From: JBBDYH01 sp040901795
GTDB lineage: Bacteria > Planctomycetota > Planctomycetia > Pirellulales > JALHPA01
Direction of reading: 5' to 3'
Assembly (NCBI GenBank): GCA_040901795.1
Contig: JBBDYH010000051.1
Span: 1 to 35,733, forward strand
Length of the DNA stretch: 35,733 nucleotides
This document shows positions 13,918-23,314 of this stretch, in pieces. Below the pieces are notes generated by a model. That model searched no databases and was not told the origin of the DNA. It saw only the letters and a list, made by a program, of their open reading frames with translations. A program made the translations under genes and the position numbers. The first letter of the stretch is position 1, and each line of letters starts with the position of its first letter.

Positions 13918-14700
13918 CTACAATGCGCGCACGGCGGGCAGTTTGATCGTAAACATCGTCCCTTTGCCCAAGGCGCTTTCCACGCGGATTCGCCCGTGGT
14001 GCGCCTCGATGATATCTCGGCACATCGAAAGACCTAGCCCCGTACCCCCTTTTCCGCTGGCATCGGGGCCGGATTTCGTGGTAAAGAAAGGATCGAAGAT
14101 TCGCCGCAACGTCTCCGGCGGCATGCCGCAGCCGCTGTCGCGAACGACCAGATCGACCATGCCGGCGACGTCGTCGCTAAGCAGCTTAATGGTCAGCATG
14201 CCGCCGTTGGACATTGCCTGACGGGCGTTGATCAACAGGTTCAACAGCACTTGCTGAATCTGATTGCCGTTGGCCAGCACCTCGGGCACAGCGTCAAAAT
14301 GCTTCTCGACCCGGACGTGGTACTTCGCCAGCTCGCGCTCCAAGAGCAACAGCGAGTCATTCACGACGCGCCGCAGATCCGTGGACTCCATCGTCTTCGA
14401 GCGGTTCCGCGCAAAGCCAAGGATGCCGTTGGTGATCGCGGCGGCGCGGTTGCCCGCTGCCAGAATCTTGTCGAAGGCCTTATCGCGCGTGGCGGCGTCC
14501 TTATGGCGCAACCCCATCTTGGCGTAATTGATGATCGTCATCAAAACGTTGTTGAACTCGTGCGTGGTCGTGCTCACCAGTTCGCCAAGCGCCGTGAGCT
14601 TCTGCGCTTGCCCAAGCTGCTCCTTCAATGCGGCGACTTGTTCCTCGAGCGGAATTGCTGCCGGAGCAGCGGTTTGGACGTCGTGCCCGACTGGGGACAT
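13918..14700 (-). CDS. Cytosolic orphan histidine kinase
   Basis: Sensor histidine kinase with no membrane segment or recognisable sensor domain. Counting from the chosen start: coiled coil (about 17-36), phospho-acceptor box with His48 in STTTHEFNNVLM, N-box NLLINARQAM, G1 box DSGCGMPP, F-box FDPFFTTK and G2 box GTGLGLS. The HEFNN form is found in NtrB/ZraS-like kinases. The start at 14700 was chosen because GGAG lies at a suitable distance and the coding look begins there; the frame is open up to 14934, but those 78 codons look non-coding. No response regulator lies in the window. Possible input is through a partner bound to the coiled coil. Confidence 0.85.
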   Translation of the reverse strand: MSPVGHDVQTAAPAAIPLEEQVAALKEQLGQAQKLTALGELVSTTTHEFNNVLMTIINYAKMGLRHKDAATRDKAFDKILAAGNRAAAITNGILGFARNRSKTMESTDLRRVVNDSLLLLERELAKYHVRVEKHFDAVPEVLANGNQIQQVLLNLLINARQAMSNGGMLTIKLLSDDVAGMVDLVVRDSGCGMPPETLRRIFDPFFTTKSGPDASGKGGTGLGLSMCRDIIEAHHGRIRVESALGKGTMFTIKLPAVRAL

Positions 14701-14900
14701 GCTTACTCCAGCAGCTTTGCGCCCCGACGAAGCTTCGCCAGAAGCGTTGTTTTCACACCACCGGCCATCTTCTCCGCCTTGCGCAACTGAGAAGTGACCG
14801 GGCGTCTTACCGGGATTAACGTAAATGCATCCGTAGTTGTCGTTTAAATGCACACCATCGTATCGTCCCACTGGGCTGGCCGACTGAAGCGTGATGCAGT

Positions 14901-14906
14901 TACAAT
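14901..14906 (+). promoter_or_regulatory. Possible -10 box for the small gene at 14998
   Basis: TACAAT lies 92 nt before the start in the divergent spacer between the histidine kinase and the small gene. There is no matching -35 box. Confidence 0.2.
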
Positions 14907-14997
14907 CGCCGTGCCGCTCACGACGCGACGCCAATCGAGCGCCGCTACGGAACGGTACTTGCGGCCCGGCGAACTGGTCAATTTAGGAAGGATTGCG

Positions 14998-15270
14998 ATG
15001 GAGCACGGACGCATCCATAGCGTGGAACTGTTGGAGCTGGCACTCCAGGCCGCGGCGCAGTTGGGCTACCGCATTCGAGAAGATGCACTCGGTTTTCCGG
15101 GCGGCGCCTGTCAACTCAAAGGCCAAAAGTGGCTATTCGTTGATCCCACGCTCTCGTCACGGGAGCGATTACAGCTTGTCCTCGATGCTCTGGCCGCCGA
15201 TCCGATCACAGCGACTACCGAACTGCCGCCCCCACTAGCTCAGGCCGTCAAGCAGGCGTCCGCTGCGTGA
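14998..15270 (+). CDS. Small conserved protein of unknown function
   Basis: 90-residue protein. The start at 14998 was chosen because AGGAAGG lies 6-7 nt before it; the frame is open from 14848, but the upstream codons look like spacer. A helix (VELLELALQAAAQLGYRIRE) leads into FPGGACQLKGQKWLFVDPTL and another helix with SSRERLQLVLDALA, so a small alpha/beta domain is likely. There is no signal peptide, membrane helix or known motif. The gene converges with nadD, whose stop lies 36 nt away. I recall similar proteins in other planctomycetes but know of no function. Confidence 0.7.
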   Translation: MEHGRIHSVELLELALQAAAQLGYRIREDALGFPGGACQLKGQKWLFVDPTLSSRERLQLVLDALAADPITATTELPPPLAQAVKQASAA

Positions 15271-15306
15271 CAGAATCCGCGGTTTCGCGCCGGCCTCCGC
15301 AGGACA

Positions 15307-15921
15307 TTAGATTTGCTGCCGATACAGCCCGTGTGTCTCGATGTACTTCTCGACGGCTCGCGGCGTTCGGAAGCGGATGCTTCTTTCCCCGGCGACACGG
15401 CGGCGGATATCGCTGGAGGCGATGCCGATCGGCGCCATGGTCACTTGTGCGGCCTGCGCGGCGGCGATCCGATCGTGCGACATGACGTTGACCAGCACGG
15501 AGAAATCCGGGTCGGGAGCGTACGCCCGGCAGACGACGAGCGGCAGCGCTAGCTGACAGATCCGCTGGGGATCCTTCCACGTTGGGAGGTCTTCCAGAGC
15601 GTCCGCGCCCAGGATCAGAAACAGCTCTCGATTCGGCTCCTCCGCGTACATTTGCTCGAGCGTATCGACGGTGTAGCTGACGCCGCCGCGGTCGATCTCC
15701 ACGGTCGAAACGCGGAACGGCTCATGACCGCCGACGGCCAAGTGGAGCATCTCCACGCGGTGGTGGGCATCGGCCGGCGTCGCATGCTGTTTGTGGGGCG
15801 AGGTGGCGGCCGGGATGAACCAGACTTCGTCGAGCTTGCGCTGCTCGCGGCAATTCTCCGCCACCAGCAGATGGCCAAAGTGGACCGGATCGAAGCTGCC
15901 GCCGTAGACGCCCAATCGCAT
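15307..15921 (-). CDS. nadD: Nicotinate-nucleotide adenylyltransferase
   Basis: NadD joins ATP and nicotinate mononucleotide to make deamido-NAD in NAD synthesis. The N-terminal nucleotidyltransferase motif is GGSFDPVHFGHL (residues 7-18), followed by VWFIPAATSPHK with the substrate-binding Pro and Lys region, LILGADALEDLPTWKDP in the middle, and the late SSDIRRR motif near residue 168 (the ISSTxIR motif of the family in slightly altered form). The 204-residue length is normal. The start codon directly abuts a tandem heptamer repeat (15924-15953), so the leader has CTGAACC units just before ATG and no obvious Shine-Dalgarno site. It is divergent from priA. Confidence 0.95.
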   Translation of the reverse strand: MRLGVYGGSFDPVHFGHLLVAENCREQRKLDEVWFIPAATSPHKQHATPADAHHRVEMLHLAVGGHEPFRVSTVEIDRGGVSYTVDTLEQMYAEEPNRELFLILGADALEDLPTWKDPQRICQLALPLVVCRAYAPDPDFSVLVNVMSHDRIAAAQAAQVTMAPIGIASSDIRRRVAGERSIRFRTPRAVEKYIETHGLYRQQI

Positions 15922-15923
15922 GA

Positions 15924-16104
15924 GGGTTCAGGGTTCGGGGTTCAGGGTTCAGGCCACAGGAGATGTCGCGCGCCAGAAAAAGCGTGAGTCGGCTTCACGG
16001 AGCATTCGAGCTTTCTTATTAGACATCGTGAGCGAAAGATAGTCTAATAGATAAATACGGCCGTACACTAGTTTCTTTCGCAACTGAACCCCGAACCCTG
16101 AACC
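15924..16104. repeat. Inverted pair of (GGGTTCA)n heptamer arrays between nadD and priA
   Basis: The left arm (15924-15953) has four perfect-period 7-nt units, three GGGTTCA and one GGGTTCG. The right arm (16084-16104) has three units, CTGAACC, CCGAACC and CTGAACC, the reverse complement. The arms are 130 nt apart and abut the start codons of the divergent nadD and priA, so both mRNAs would start their coding part after the same C-rich heptamers. The sequence between them is AT-richer and holds a further inverted repeat. Confidence 0.85.
16017..16049. promoter_or_regulatory. Inverted repeat in the nadD-priA divergent spacer
   Basis: TATTAGAC (16017-16024) pairs exactly with GTCTAATA (16042-16049) around 17 nt. 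It lies midway between two divergent genes in an AT-rich stretch where promoters are expected, so it might be an operator. Confidence 0.4.
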
Positions 16105-16112
16105 CTCTCCGC

Positions 16113-18401
16113 ATGTCCCAGCAAAGCCTGTTCGACGCCGAATCCGCCCCTTGGGAGGCCGACGACCAGCGCGAGCTGCTCGTGGCATCGCTCGTCTTCC
16201 CCACCGGGCCGGATAAGTCGTTCGACTATTCGGTGCCTGGCGAGCTCCGCGACCAGATCGAAGTCGGCCGGCGCGTGCGGGCCCCGTTTGGCAAAGGAGA
16301 CCGGCCGGTAATTGGTTACTGCGTGCGACTGGCATCGCGAAACGATCTACAGAGGCGGCTCAAAGAGATCGCGGCCGTGATCGATCGGCGCAGCTTGCTT
16401 TCTGGGCGGATGATGGACCTTACCGAGTGGATGGCCGAGCGGTATCTCTGCACGCGCGGGCAGGCGCTGGAGGCGGTGCTGCCGGCGGTCGTCCGGGGGC
16501 GGGAGAGCACGCGCCAGATCATGCTGCTGAGCGTTCCCAGGCACATCGCCACCGGACTCGACAAGCTGAACCTGCCGGACAAGCAGGCCGCGATTCTCAA
16601 GCATCTCGCCGCACAGGCTCGGCCGCTGACCTCCAAGCAGCTTTGCGCCGCGCAGCAATGCACGCTGGCGCCGATCAATGCCCTGCGAAAGAAGAACCTA
16701 ATCACCGTCGAGATGCGGTCGGTCGAGGGCGAAACCGCCGAAAGCATGCCCCAGCGCGAACCGCCCCTCGCACTCAATCCCGCGCAGCAGCAGGCGTACC
16801 AGACGATCCTGACGCCGCTTCACGATCGTCGGCACGAAACCGTTTTGATCCACGGCGTCACCGGCAGCGGCAAGACGGAAGTCTACATGCAAGCCATCGA
16901 TGAAGTCATCCGCTTTGGGCGGCAGGCGATCGTGCTGGTGCCCGAAATCAGCCTCACGCCGCAGACGCGCGAACGCTTCCGCTGCCGTTTCGATCATGTC
17001 GCAGTGCTGCACAGCCATCTGCGCGATGCCGAGCGTCACTGGCACTGGGACCGCATTGCCCGCGGCGACGTGCAGGTCGTCGTCGGCGCCCGCAGCGCCA
17101 TCTTTGCCCCCACGCCGCACCTGGGCCTGATCATTCTCGACGAAGAGCACGAGACGACGTTCAAGCAAGATTCCGCGCCCCGGTACCACGCCCGTGAGGT
17201 AGCGCTGTGGCGCGCCACTCGCGAGAACATCCCGTTGGTCCTCGGCTCGGCGACGCCGTCGCTGGAGACCTGGCACCGCGCTGCTCAAGGCGAATACAAG
17301 ATCGTCGATATGCCGCAGCGCGTGTCCAACCGGCCGCTCCCCGACGTGGGCGTGATCGACCTTCGCGATGAATTTCGCGACCGGCAGTCGCGGGGCGCCG
17401 TCAGCCGGCAGTTGCATCAGGCGATGGAGCAGGCGCTCAAGGATCGCGGACAGGTCATCCTGCTACTCAACCGGCGGGGCTATTCCACCCACATTCAGTG
17501 TCCGGCGTGCGGGCTGGTGTTGCGGTGCCCCTACTGCGAACTGTCGCTGACGCACCACGTCGAGGGAGAACGGGCGATTTGCCATTACTGCGAGTACGAG
17601 ACTGCGGCGCCGGCGAAGTGCCCGGACTGCGGTGGCGGCGGCATCCGTTACAGCGGCGTGGGCACGCAGCGCTTGGAGTCGGAAGTGCGTGCCCGCTTTC
17701 CCCAGGCGCGCGTCCTGCGGATGGACACCGACACCATGCAAAAGCCCGGCAGCCACGCCCGCGCGCTCGACAGCTTTCGCCGCGGCGAGATCGATGTCCT
17801 GCTGGGCACGCAGATGATCGCCAAGGGGCTGGACTTTCCCAACGTGCTCTTAGTGGGTGTCGTGAACGCTGACACCGCCTTGCACTTTCCCGACTTCCGC
17901 GCCGCCGAGCGGACATTCCAGCTTGTCACGCAGGTCGCCGGCCGAACCGGCCGCGGCGAGCGCGGCGGGCGCGTGTTGGTGCAGACGTTCAGCCCCGACC
18001 ACCCGGCGATTCGTGCGGCCGTACGGCACGATTACGCGGCCTTCGCCCGGCAGGAGTTGCCGGTCCGCGAGCTGTTGCACTACCCGCCGTACGCGGCGAT
18101 GGCCCGGCTGATCATTCGGGGCGAGGCCATCGAGCCGACAAAACAGTTCGCCGAACACCTGGCCGGGCTCGTCAAGGAGCAGCTTCTGAAGCGGCAGCCC
18201 GCGGTGGGTCCGGAGAACCGCGTCTTGGGTCCGGCGCCGGCGCCGATCCCGCGCCTGCGGGGAATGTATCGATTTCACATGCAGGCCCAGTCGGCCGACA
18301 GCGAAACATTGCGCGCGGCAATCCGGGAGGCGACCGCCGACCTACAGTCGCCCGACGGACTGCAGTGGACCGTGGACATCGATCCGATCGATATGCTTTA
18401 A
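16113..18401 (+). CDS. priA: Primosomal protein N' (PriA helicase)
   Basis: PriA restarts stalled replication forks by unwinding lagging strands and loading the replicative helicase. The N-terminal DNA-binding domain begins around LLVASLVFPTGPDKSFDYSV and includes VGRRVRAPFGKG. The helicase core has Walker A GVTGSGKTE (248-256), Walker B DEEH (343-346), GSATPSLETWHRA, and later GTQMIAKGLDFPNV and VAGRTGRGERGG. The zinc module carries four CxxC pairs, CPAC, CPYC, CHYC and CPDC, between about residues 463 and 509. The 762-residue length is normal. A heptamer repeat ends 9 nt before the start, and a second repeat pair follows the stop. Confidence 0.97.
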   Translation: MSQQSLFDAESAPWEADDQRELLVASLVFPTGPDKSFDYSVPGELRDQIEVGRRVRAPFGKGDRPVIGYCVRLASRNDLQRRLKEIAAVIDRRSLLSGRMMDLTEWMAERYLCTRGQALEAVLPAVVRGRESTRQIMLLSVPRHIATGLDKLNLPDKQAAILKHLAAQARPLTSKQLCAAQQCTLAPINALRKKNLITVEMRSVEGETAESMPQREPPLALNPAQQQAYQTILTPLHDRRHETVLIHGVTGSGKTEVYMQAIDEVIRFGRQAIVLVPEISLTPQTRERFRCRFDHVAVLHSHLRDAERHWHWDRIARGDVQVVVGARSAIFAPTPHLGLIILDEEHETTFKQDSAPRYHAREVALWRATRENIPLVLGSATPSLETWHRAAQGEYKIVDMPQRVSNRPLPDVGVIDLRDEFRDRQSRGAVSRQLHQAMEQALKDRGQVILLLNRRGYSTHIQCPACGLVLRCPYCELSLTHHVEGERAICHYCEYETAAPAKCPDCGGGGIRYSGVGTQRLESEVRARFPQARVLRMDTDTMQKPGSHARALDSFRRGEIDVLLGTQMIAKGLDFPNVLLVGVVNADTALHFPDFRAAERTFQLVTQVAGRTGRGERGGRVLVQTFSPDHPAIRAAVRHDYAAFARQELPVRELLHYPPYAAMARLIIRGEAIEPTKQFAEHLAGLVKEQLLKRQPAVGPENRVLGPAPAPIPRLRGMYRFHMQAQSADSETLRAAIREATADLQSPDGLQWTVDIDPIDML

Positions 18402-18411
18402 CGCGGTTTAT

Positions 18412-18490
18412 GGTTTCAGGTTCAAGGTTCCAGGTTGGAGGGAGCGGCGTTGCCCCCTCACCTTGAACCTTAAACTTTGAACTTTGAACC
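18412..18490. repeat. Inverted pair of (GGTTCAA)n heptamer arrays after priA
   Basis: The left arm (18412-18439) has four 7-nt units: GGTTTCA, GGTTCAA, GGTTCCA and GGTTGGA. The right arm (18463-18490) has four: TTGAACC, TTAAACT, TTGAACT and TTGAACC. The arms can pair imperfectly around a 23-nt loop, forming a large hairpin 10 nt past the priA stop. It may affect the end of the priA message. Confidence 0.8.
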
Positions 18491-18635
18491 TGCCTTCAAA
18501 TCCGTCTGGCTCCGTTGCCGCAATCCACGTAACATAGGGTAAGAGTGCCGCTGCTCGCCGTGAGCAATGGCACACTGGCCAACCCCGGCCTTCCGGCTGG
18601 GGCTACTTCTGACCACCGCCCACTGACCATTGCCG

Positions 18636-20468
<1,833 letters not shown>

Positions 20469-20476
20469 GACACGGA

Positions 20477-20564
20477 ATTGCAAATTGCAAATTGCAAAAT
20501 GCAAATTGAAGCGGCGCTTCGTCCCGTATTTGCCAATTTGCAATTCTCATTTTGCAATTTGCAA
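20477..20564. repeat. Inverted pair of (ATTGCAA)n heptamer arrays before rnhA
   Basis: The left arm (20477-20510) has ATTGCAA three times followed by AATGCAA and a degenerate unit. The right arm (20530-20564) has five 7-nt units, mostly TTTGCAA, with TTGCCAA and TTCTCAT. The arms pair around a 19-nt, GC-rich loop. The right arm ends 9 nt before the rnhA ATG. The period is again 7, but the unit is unlike the GGTTCA type. Confidence 0.85.
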
Positions 20565-20573
20565 TCGATTCTT

Positions 20574-21053
20574 ATGCCAACGCCGATTGTCAACTCGCTC
20601 CCTACGGTTCTGCTCTACACCGACGGCGCTTGCAGCGGCAACCCCGGCCCCGGCGGTTGGGCATTCATTCTGCAGCACCCTTCGAGCGGCAAGGAACTTG
20701 CGCGCGCGGGCGGGGAGGCCCAAACCACGAACAACCGCATGGAGCTCACCGCCGTAGTCCGCGGGCTGGAAGCGCTCAAGAAACCCTCGTTTGTCGAGCT
20801 GTTCACCGATAGTGAATACGTCCGCAAGGGCTTAAGCGAGTGGCTGGCGAAATGGAAGGCCGCCGGCTGGCGTCGCCGTGAAGGCAAGCAGATGAAGGAA
20901 GTCAAGAACGAGGACCTGTGGCGCGAGCTCGACCGGCTCATTGCACAGCACCAGATCAAATACACGCGCGTTGCCGGGCACAGCGGCCACCCCGAAAACG
21001 ATCGTTGCGACGAGCTCGCCGTTGCGGCGTACCAGCAATTCCTCAGGAGATGA
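20574..21053 (+). CDS. rnhA: Ribonuclease HI
   Basis: RNase HI cuts the RNA strand of RNA-DNA hybrids. All catalytic residues are visible from the chosen start: Asp17 in YTDGACSGNPGPGGW, Glu57 in NNRMELTAV, Asp79 in LFTDSEYV, His136 and Asp146 in GHSGHPENDRCDELA. The 159-residue length fits E. coli RNase HI (155). The reading frame is open from 20478, but those 32 extra codons are made of the heptamer repeat (giving QIANCKMQIEAAL), so ATG 20574 was taken. No Shine-Dalgarno site is seen. Confidence 0.96.
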   Translation: MPTPIVNSLPTVLLYTDGACSGNPGPGGWAFILQHPSSGKELARAGGEAQTTNNRMELTAVVRGLEALKKPSFVELFTDSEYVRKGLSEWLAKWKAAGWRRREGKQMKEVKNEDLWRELDRLIAQHQIKYTRVAGHSGHPENDRCDELAVAAYQQFLRR

Positions 21054-21091
21054 ATGTTAGCCGCCGTCCCGGCACTGACCGATTCTCAATT

Positions 21092-22495
21092 TCACTTCAG
21101 GTTGATGATTCCCCGTTCGGCCAACTTCGCCATTTCGGGCGGGAGAGCTATCGAGAGCGGGGGAAAGGCCTTGCAACATTCGGCGGCAAACGAGGATGTC
21201 GGCATGTAACCGACGCACTTATGGGCCAGCTTGCCGGAGCTGTCTGCGAACGCCAGCGTCGGATAGCCTTGCAGCCCATAGAGCTTCTCCACCTCTTGAT
21301 CCTCATAAGCCTTTAGGAGGATGAATCGCGATAAGAAGTAGCGGATCCAGGCATCATTGAGTGTCTTCTCTTCGAGCAACTTGCAGGGGCCACACCACGT
21401 GGCCGTCATCATCACGAGCATCGGCCTCTGCTCGGATTGGGCTCGCCGGAGAGCGGTCTTGTAGTCCGTTTCCCAAGCGGTTTCGTCGGTGTGGGGGGCT
21501 GGCGTGCCGATATAGAAGCCGAGGTCCGAACTGTAAAGCCGAACCGTCCCCGCGTCCGACGGTTGCCCTCCGGTCAGCTTGACACTTTTACTTAGGTCCA
21601 CATGACCGTCGGCGGAGACCGTCAAATTGTAATCGCTGGGATTTAGGCCATCGATCGTGAACTCGCCGGTTTTGGAAACGGGAACGGAAATCCCTTCTGG
21701 CCACCGCCTGCGCCCTGCGAATCCCTTGTGGGGTGTGTTGATCGGTGGCATAGAAACACTTACCTTGACCGTGGCGGCAGCCGCATCAGAAGCGGCGTCG
21801 AGCGCCACTTTTCCTTTGAGCGACACGCGCTGATCTTCCGGTAGCAGCTTCAGAGTCAACTGCCCAAGGTAGAGCACGTCTGCTTCTTTTCCTAGCAGCG
21901 GAACGTCAAGGGATTGATAGCCATGTGCTCTGAAGCAGAGCGGCTGCCTCAGGTCGCCAACCTCACCGGCGAAGTATCCTTCCTCTAGAATGGGCATCTG
22001 GGCCAACACCATTTCCGGATCTTGCTTGCCACCCTCGACGATCAATTGCCCTACCACGACATTAGTCTGATCAAACCCCCGCGCGACGTATGTCCGTGCC
22101 GAGTAGCGTGCGCGAGCGATCTGCAGGAGAACTCTGGCCGCTAAAGTGGTCTTCTTTTGCGCTGCCAGCGCATCGAGCAATTCCAGGATCTCTCCATTCG
22201 TAACGATCTCGGCCTTCACGCCCAGCAGCTCTCGAGCTAGCCGATCCGCTGCGCTGCCAGAATCAGTTAGCTTCTGTTCCAGATCGGACGCCACGCCGTA
22301 CAGGCCGACCCCAGCCGTCTCTTTGAATGCACTGATGAACTGTTTCGCTTCCTTTACTGTAGTGTCCACCTCCGGCTCCACGATCTTGTCGCCCACTGGA
22401 TCCGCTGCTGCAACTGGCTGGTTGACTTCCGTTGTGGATGGGCGGTTGCATCCAAGCAGGCTTATTGTGAGTGCCATCGTGATCAAGAATCGCAT
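21092..22495 (-). CDS. Lipoprotein with thioredoxin-like domain
   Basis: Exported lipoprotein with a lipobox, SLLGC, and acylated Cys16. The middle has a region resembling a carboxypeptidase-regulatory-like or other beta-sandwich domain, seen in SMPPINTPHKGFAGRRRWPE through GEFTIDGLNPSDYNLTVSAD (about 240-300). The C-terminal 130 residues form a thioredoxin-like fold with the active-site WCGPC in MMTATWCGPCKLLEEKTL, followed by GLQGYPTLAFAD with its cis-Pro. It could reduce or rearrange disulphides at the cell envelope, or shuttle electrons in maturation. The start has no strong ribosome site. The gene converges with rnhA and is followed upstream by a 180-nt gap. Confidence 0.85.
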   Translation of the reverse strand: MRFLITMALTISLLGCNRPSTTEVNQPVAAADPVGDKIVEPEVDTTVKEAKQFISAFKETAGVGLYGVASDLEQKLTDSGSAADRLARELLGVKAEIVTNGEILELLDALAAQKKTTLAARVLLQIARARYSARTYVARGFDQTNVVVGQLIVEGGKQDPEMVLAQMPILEEGYFAGEVGDLRQPLCFRAHGYQSLDVPLLGKEADVLYLGQLTLKLLPEDQRVSLKGKVALDAASDAAAATVKVSVSMPPINTPHKGFAGRRRWPEGISVPVSKTGEFTIDGLNPSDYNLTVSADGHVDLSKSVKLTGGQPSDAGTVRLYSSDLGFYIGTPAPHTDETAWETDYKTALRRAQSEQRPMLVMMTATWCGPCKLLEEKTLNDAWIRYFLSRFILLKAYEDQEVEKLYGLQGYPTLAFADSSGKLAHKCVGYMPTSSFAAECCKAFPPLSIALPPEMAKLAERGIINLK

Positions 22496-22674
22496 TGGGT
22501 ATTATCCTTTCGACTGATGATATAAAGGCGTGGAGCTAGCGCAGCCGTTCTAAACGAGCGGCGCCTGACCGTTACTTGCGATAGAGAGAGCGCGGCTTGA
22601 CTTTCCGCCCTTCAATGGGAAGACGTTCCAGCCCGGCCGCTAGCAGCGCCAATATCCGCCGCACTCGATGCTGC

Positions 22675-23277
22675 TCATTGACTGTTGTTTGAGCCAGAGG
22701 CGCGCGCTGGAGAAGAGGACACCGAACGCCGGGTCGCTGGCGACCGAAACAGATTGCCGGCATCGCCGTCATCGGAGCCCCAGCCGAGCCCGTCGGCATC
22801 ACGCAGCAGCCTCTGCAGCCGATCGCCCACAATCTGGTCCTTCTCCTTTTTCCGGCGATCGTGCAACGTCCGCAGATGGCGGACTTGTGCTTCGAGCTCC
22901 TCCAGCTCACGGGCCCGCATCTGCTGACGAGTTTCGAAGTGTTCGGCGATGACCTTGTTCAATTCCTCGCGGAGCGATTCGCGCTCCTGCGAGTCGCTGG
23001 ACTGCTGGTGTTTGGCGACTAAAGCGCGTGTCGATTGGGCATGCGCGTGATCCGCCTGCCGTAGCCGCGCCGCCTCCGGTGAGACTCCATCACCGGCTTC
23101 ACCAGCGTAAATGTTGCTTTCGTAACCGCCTTGGCCGACCTGGTAGCTGCTATTGGCCGCGGCGCCTTGGCTCGAAGATGTGATTGCCGCACTCTGTGCC
23201 AGGGACTTACCGATCCACAGAGCACTGCCGGCGGCGAACATGATCAGTAACGCGACGATTTTCAAAGAACGGCTCAT
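22675..23277 (-). CDS. Secreted coiled-coil protein of unknown function
   Basis: 200-residue protein with a signal peptide (MSRSLKIVALLIMF then AAGSALWIGKSLAQ) and a long charged helix from about residue 65 to 150 (HFETRQQMRARELEELEAQV and onward), likely a coiled coil. The C-terminus is Ser/Arg-rich and disordered. The start at 23277 was taken because AAGGA lies about 9 nt upstream and the signal peptide begins there; the frame stays open upstream only because it overlaps the kinase gene. It follows the Ser/Thr kinase gene by 37 nt on the same strand, so it is probably the third gene of the sigma factor operon and could be its envelope partner or a target. Confidence 0.75.
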   Translation of the reverse strand: MSRSLKIVALLIMFAAGSALWIGKSLAQSAAITSSSQGAAANSSYQVGQGGYESNIYAGEAGDGVSPEAARLRQADHAHAQSTRALVAKHQQSSDSQERESLREELNKVIAEHFETRQQMRARELEELEAQVRHLRTLHDRRKKEKDQIVGDRLQRLLRDADGLGWGSDDGDAGNLFRSPATRRSVSSSPARASGSNNSQ

Positions 23278-23314
23278 AGAGGTTTCCTTTCGTGTTGCGA
23301 GAATTGGCTTCAGG

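Noticed and set aside
14701..14934. Longer N-terminus for the orphan histidine kinase
   Set aside because: The additional 78 codons have no coding look and overlap the divergent spacer; a GGAG site supports 14700.
15924..15953. Telomere-like repeat
   Set aside because: The GGGTTCA units resemble telomere repeats only superficially; they lie internally with an inverted partner and are not at a molecule end.
20478..20573. Longer N-terminus for rnhA
   Set aside because: The extra codons are made of the heptamer repeat; the family start matches ATG 20574.
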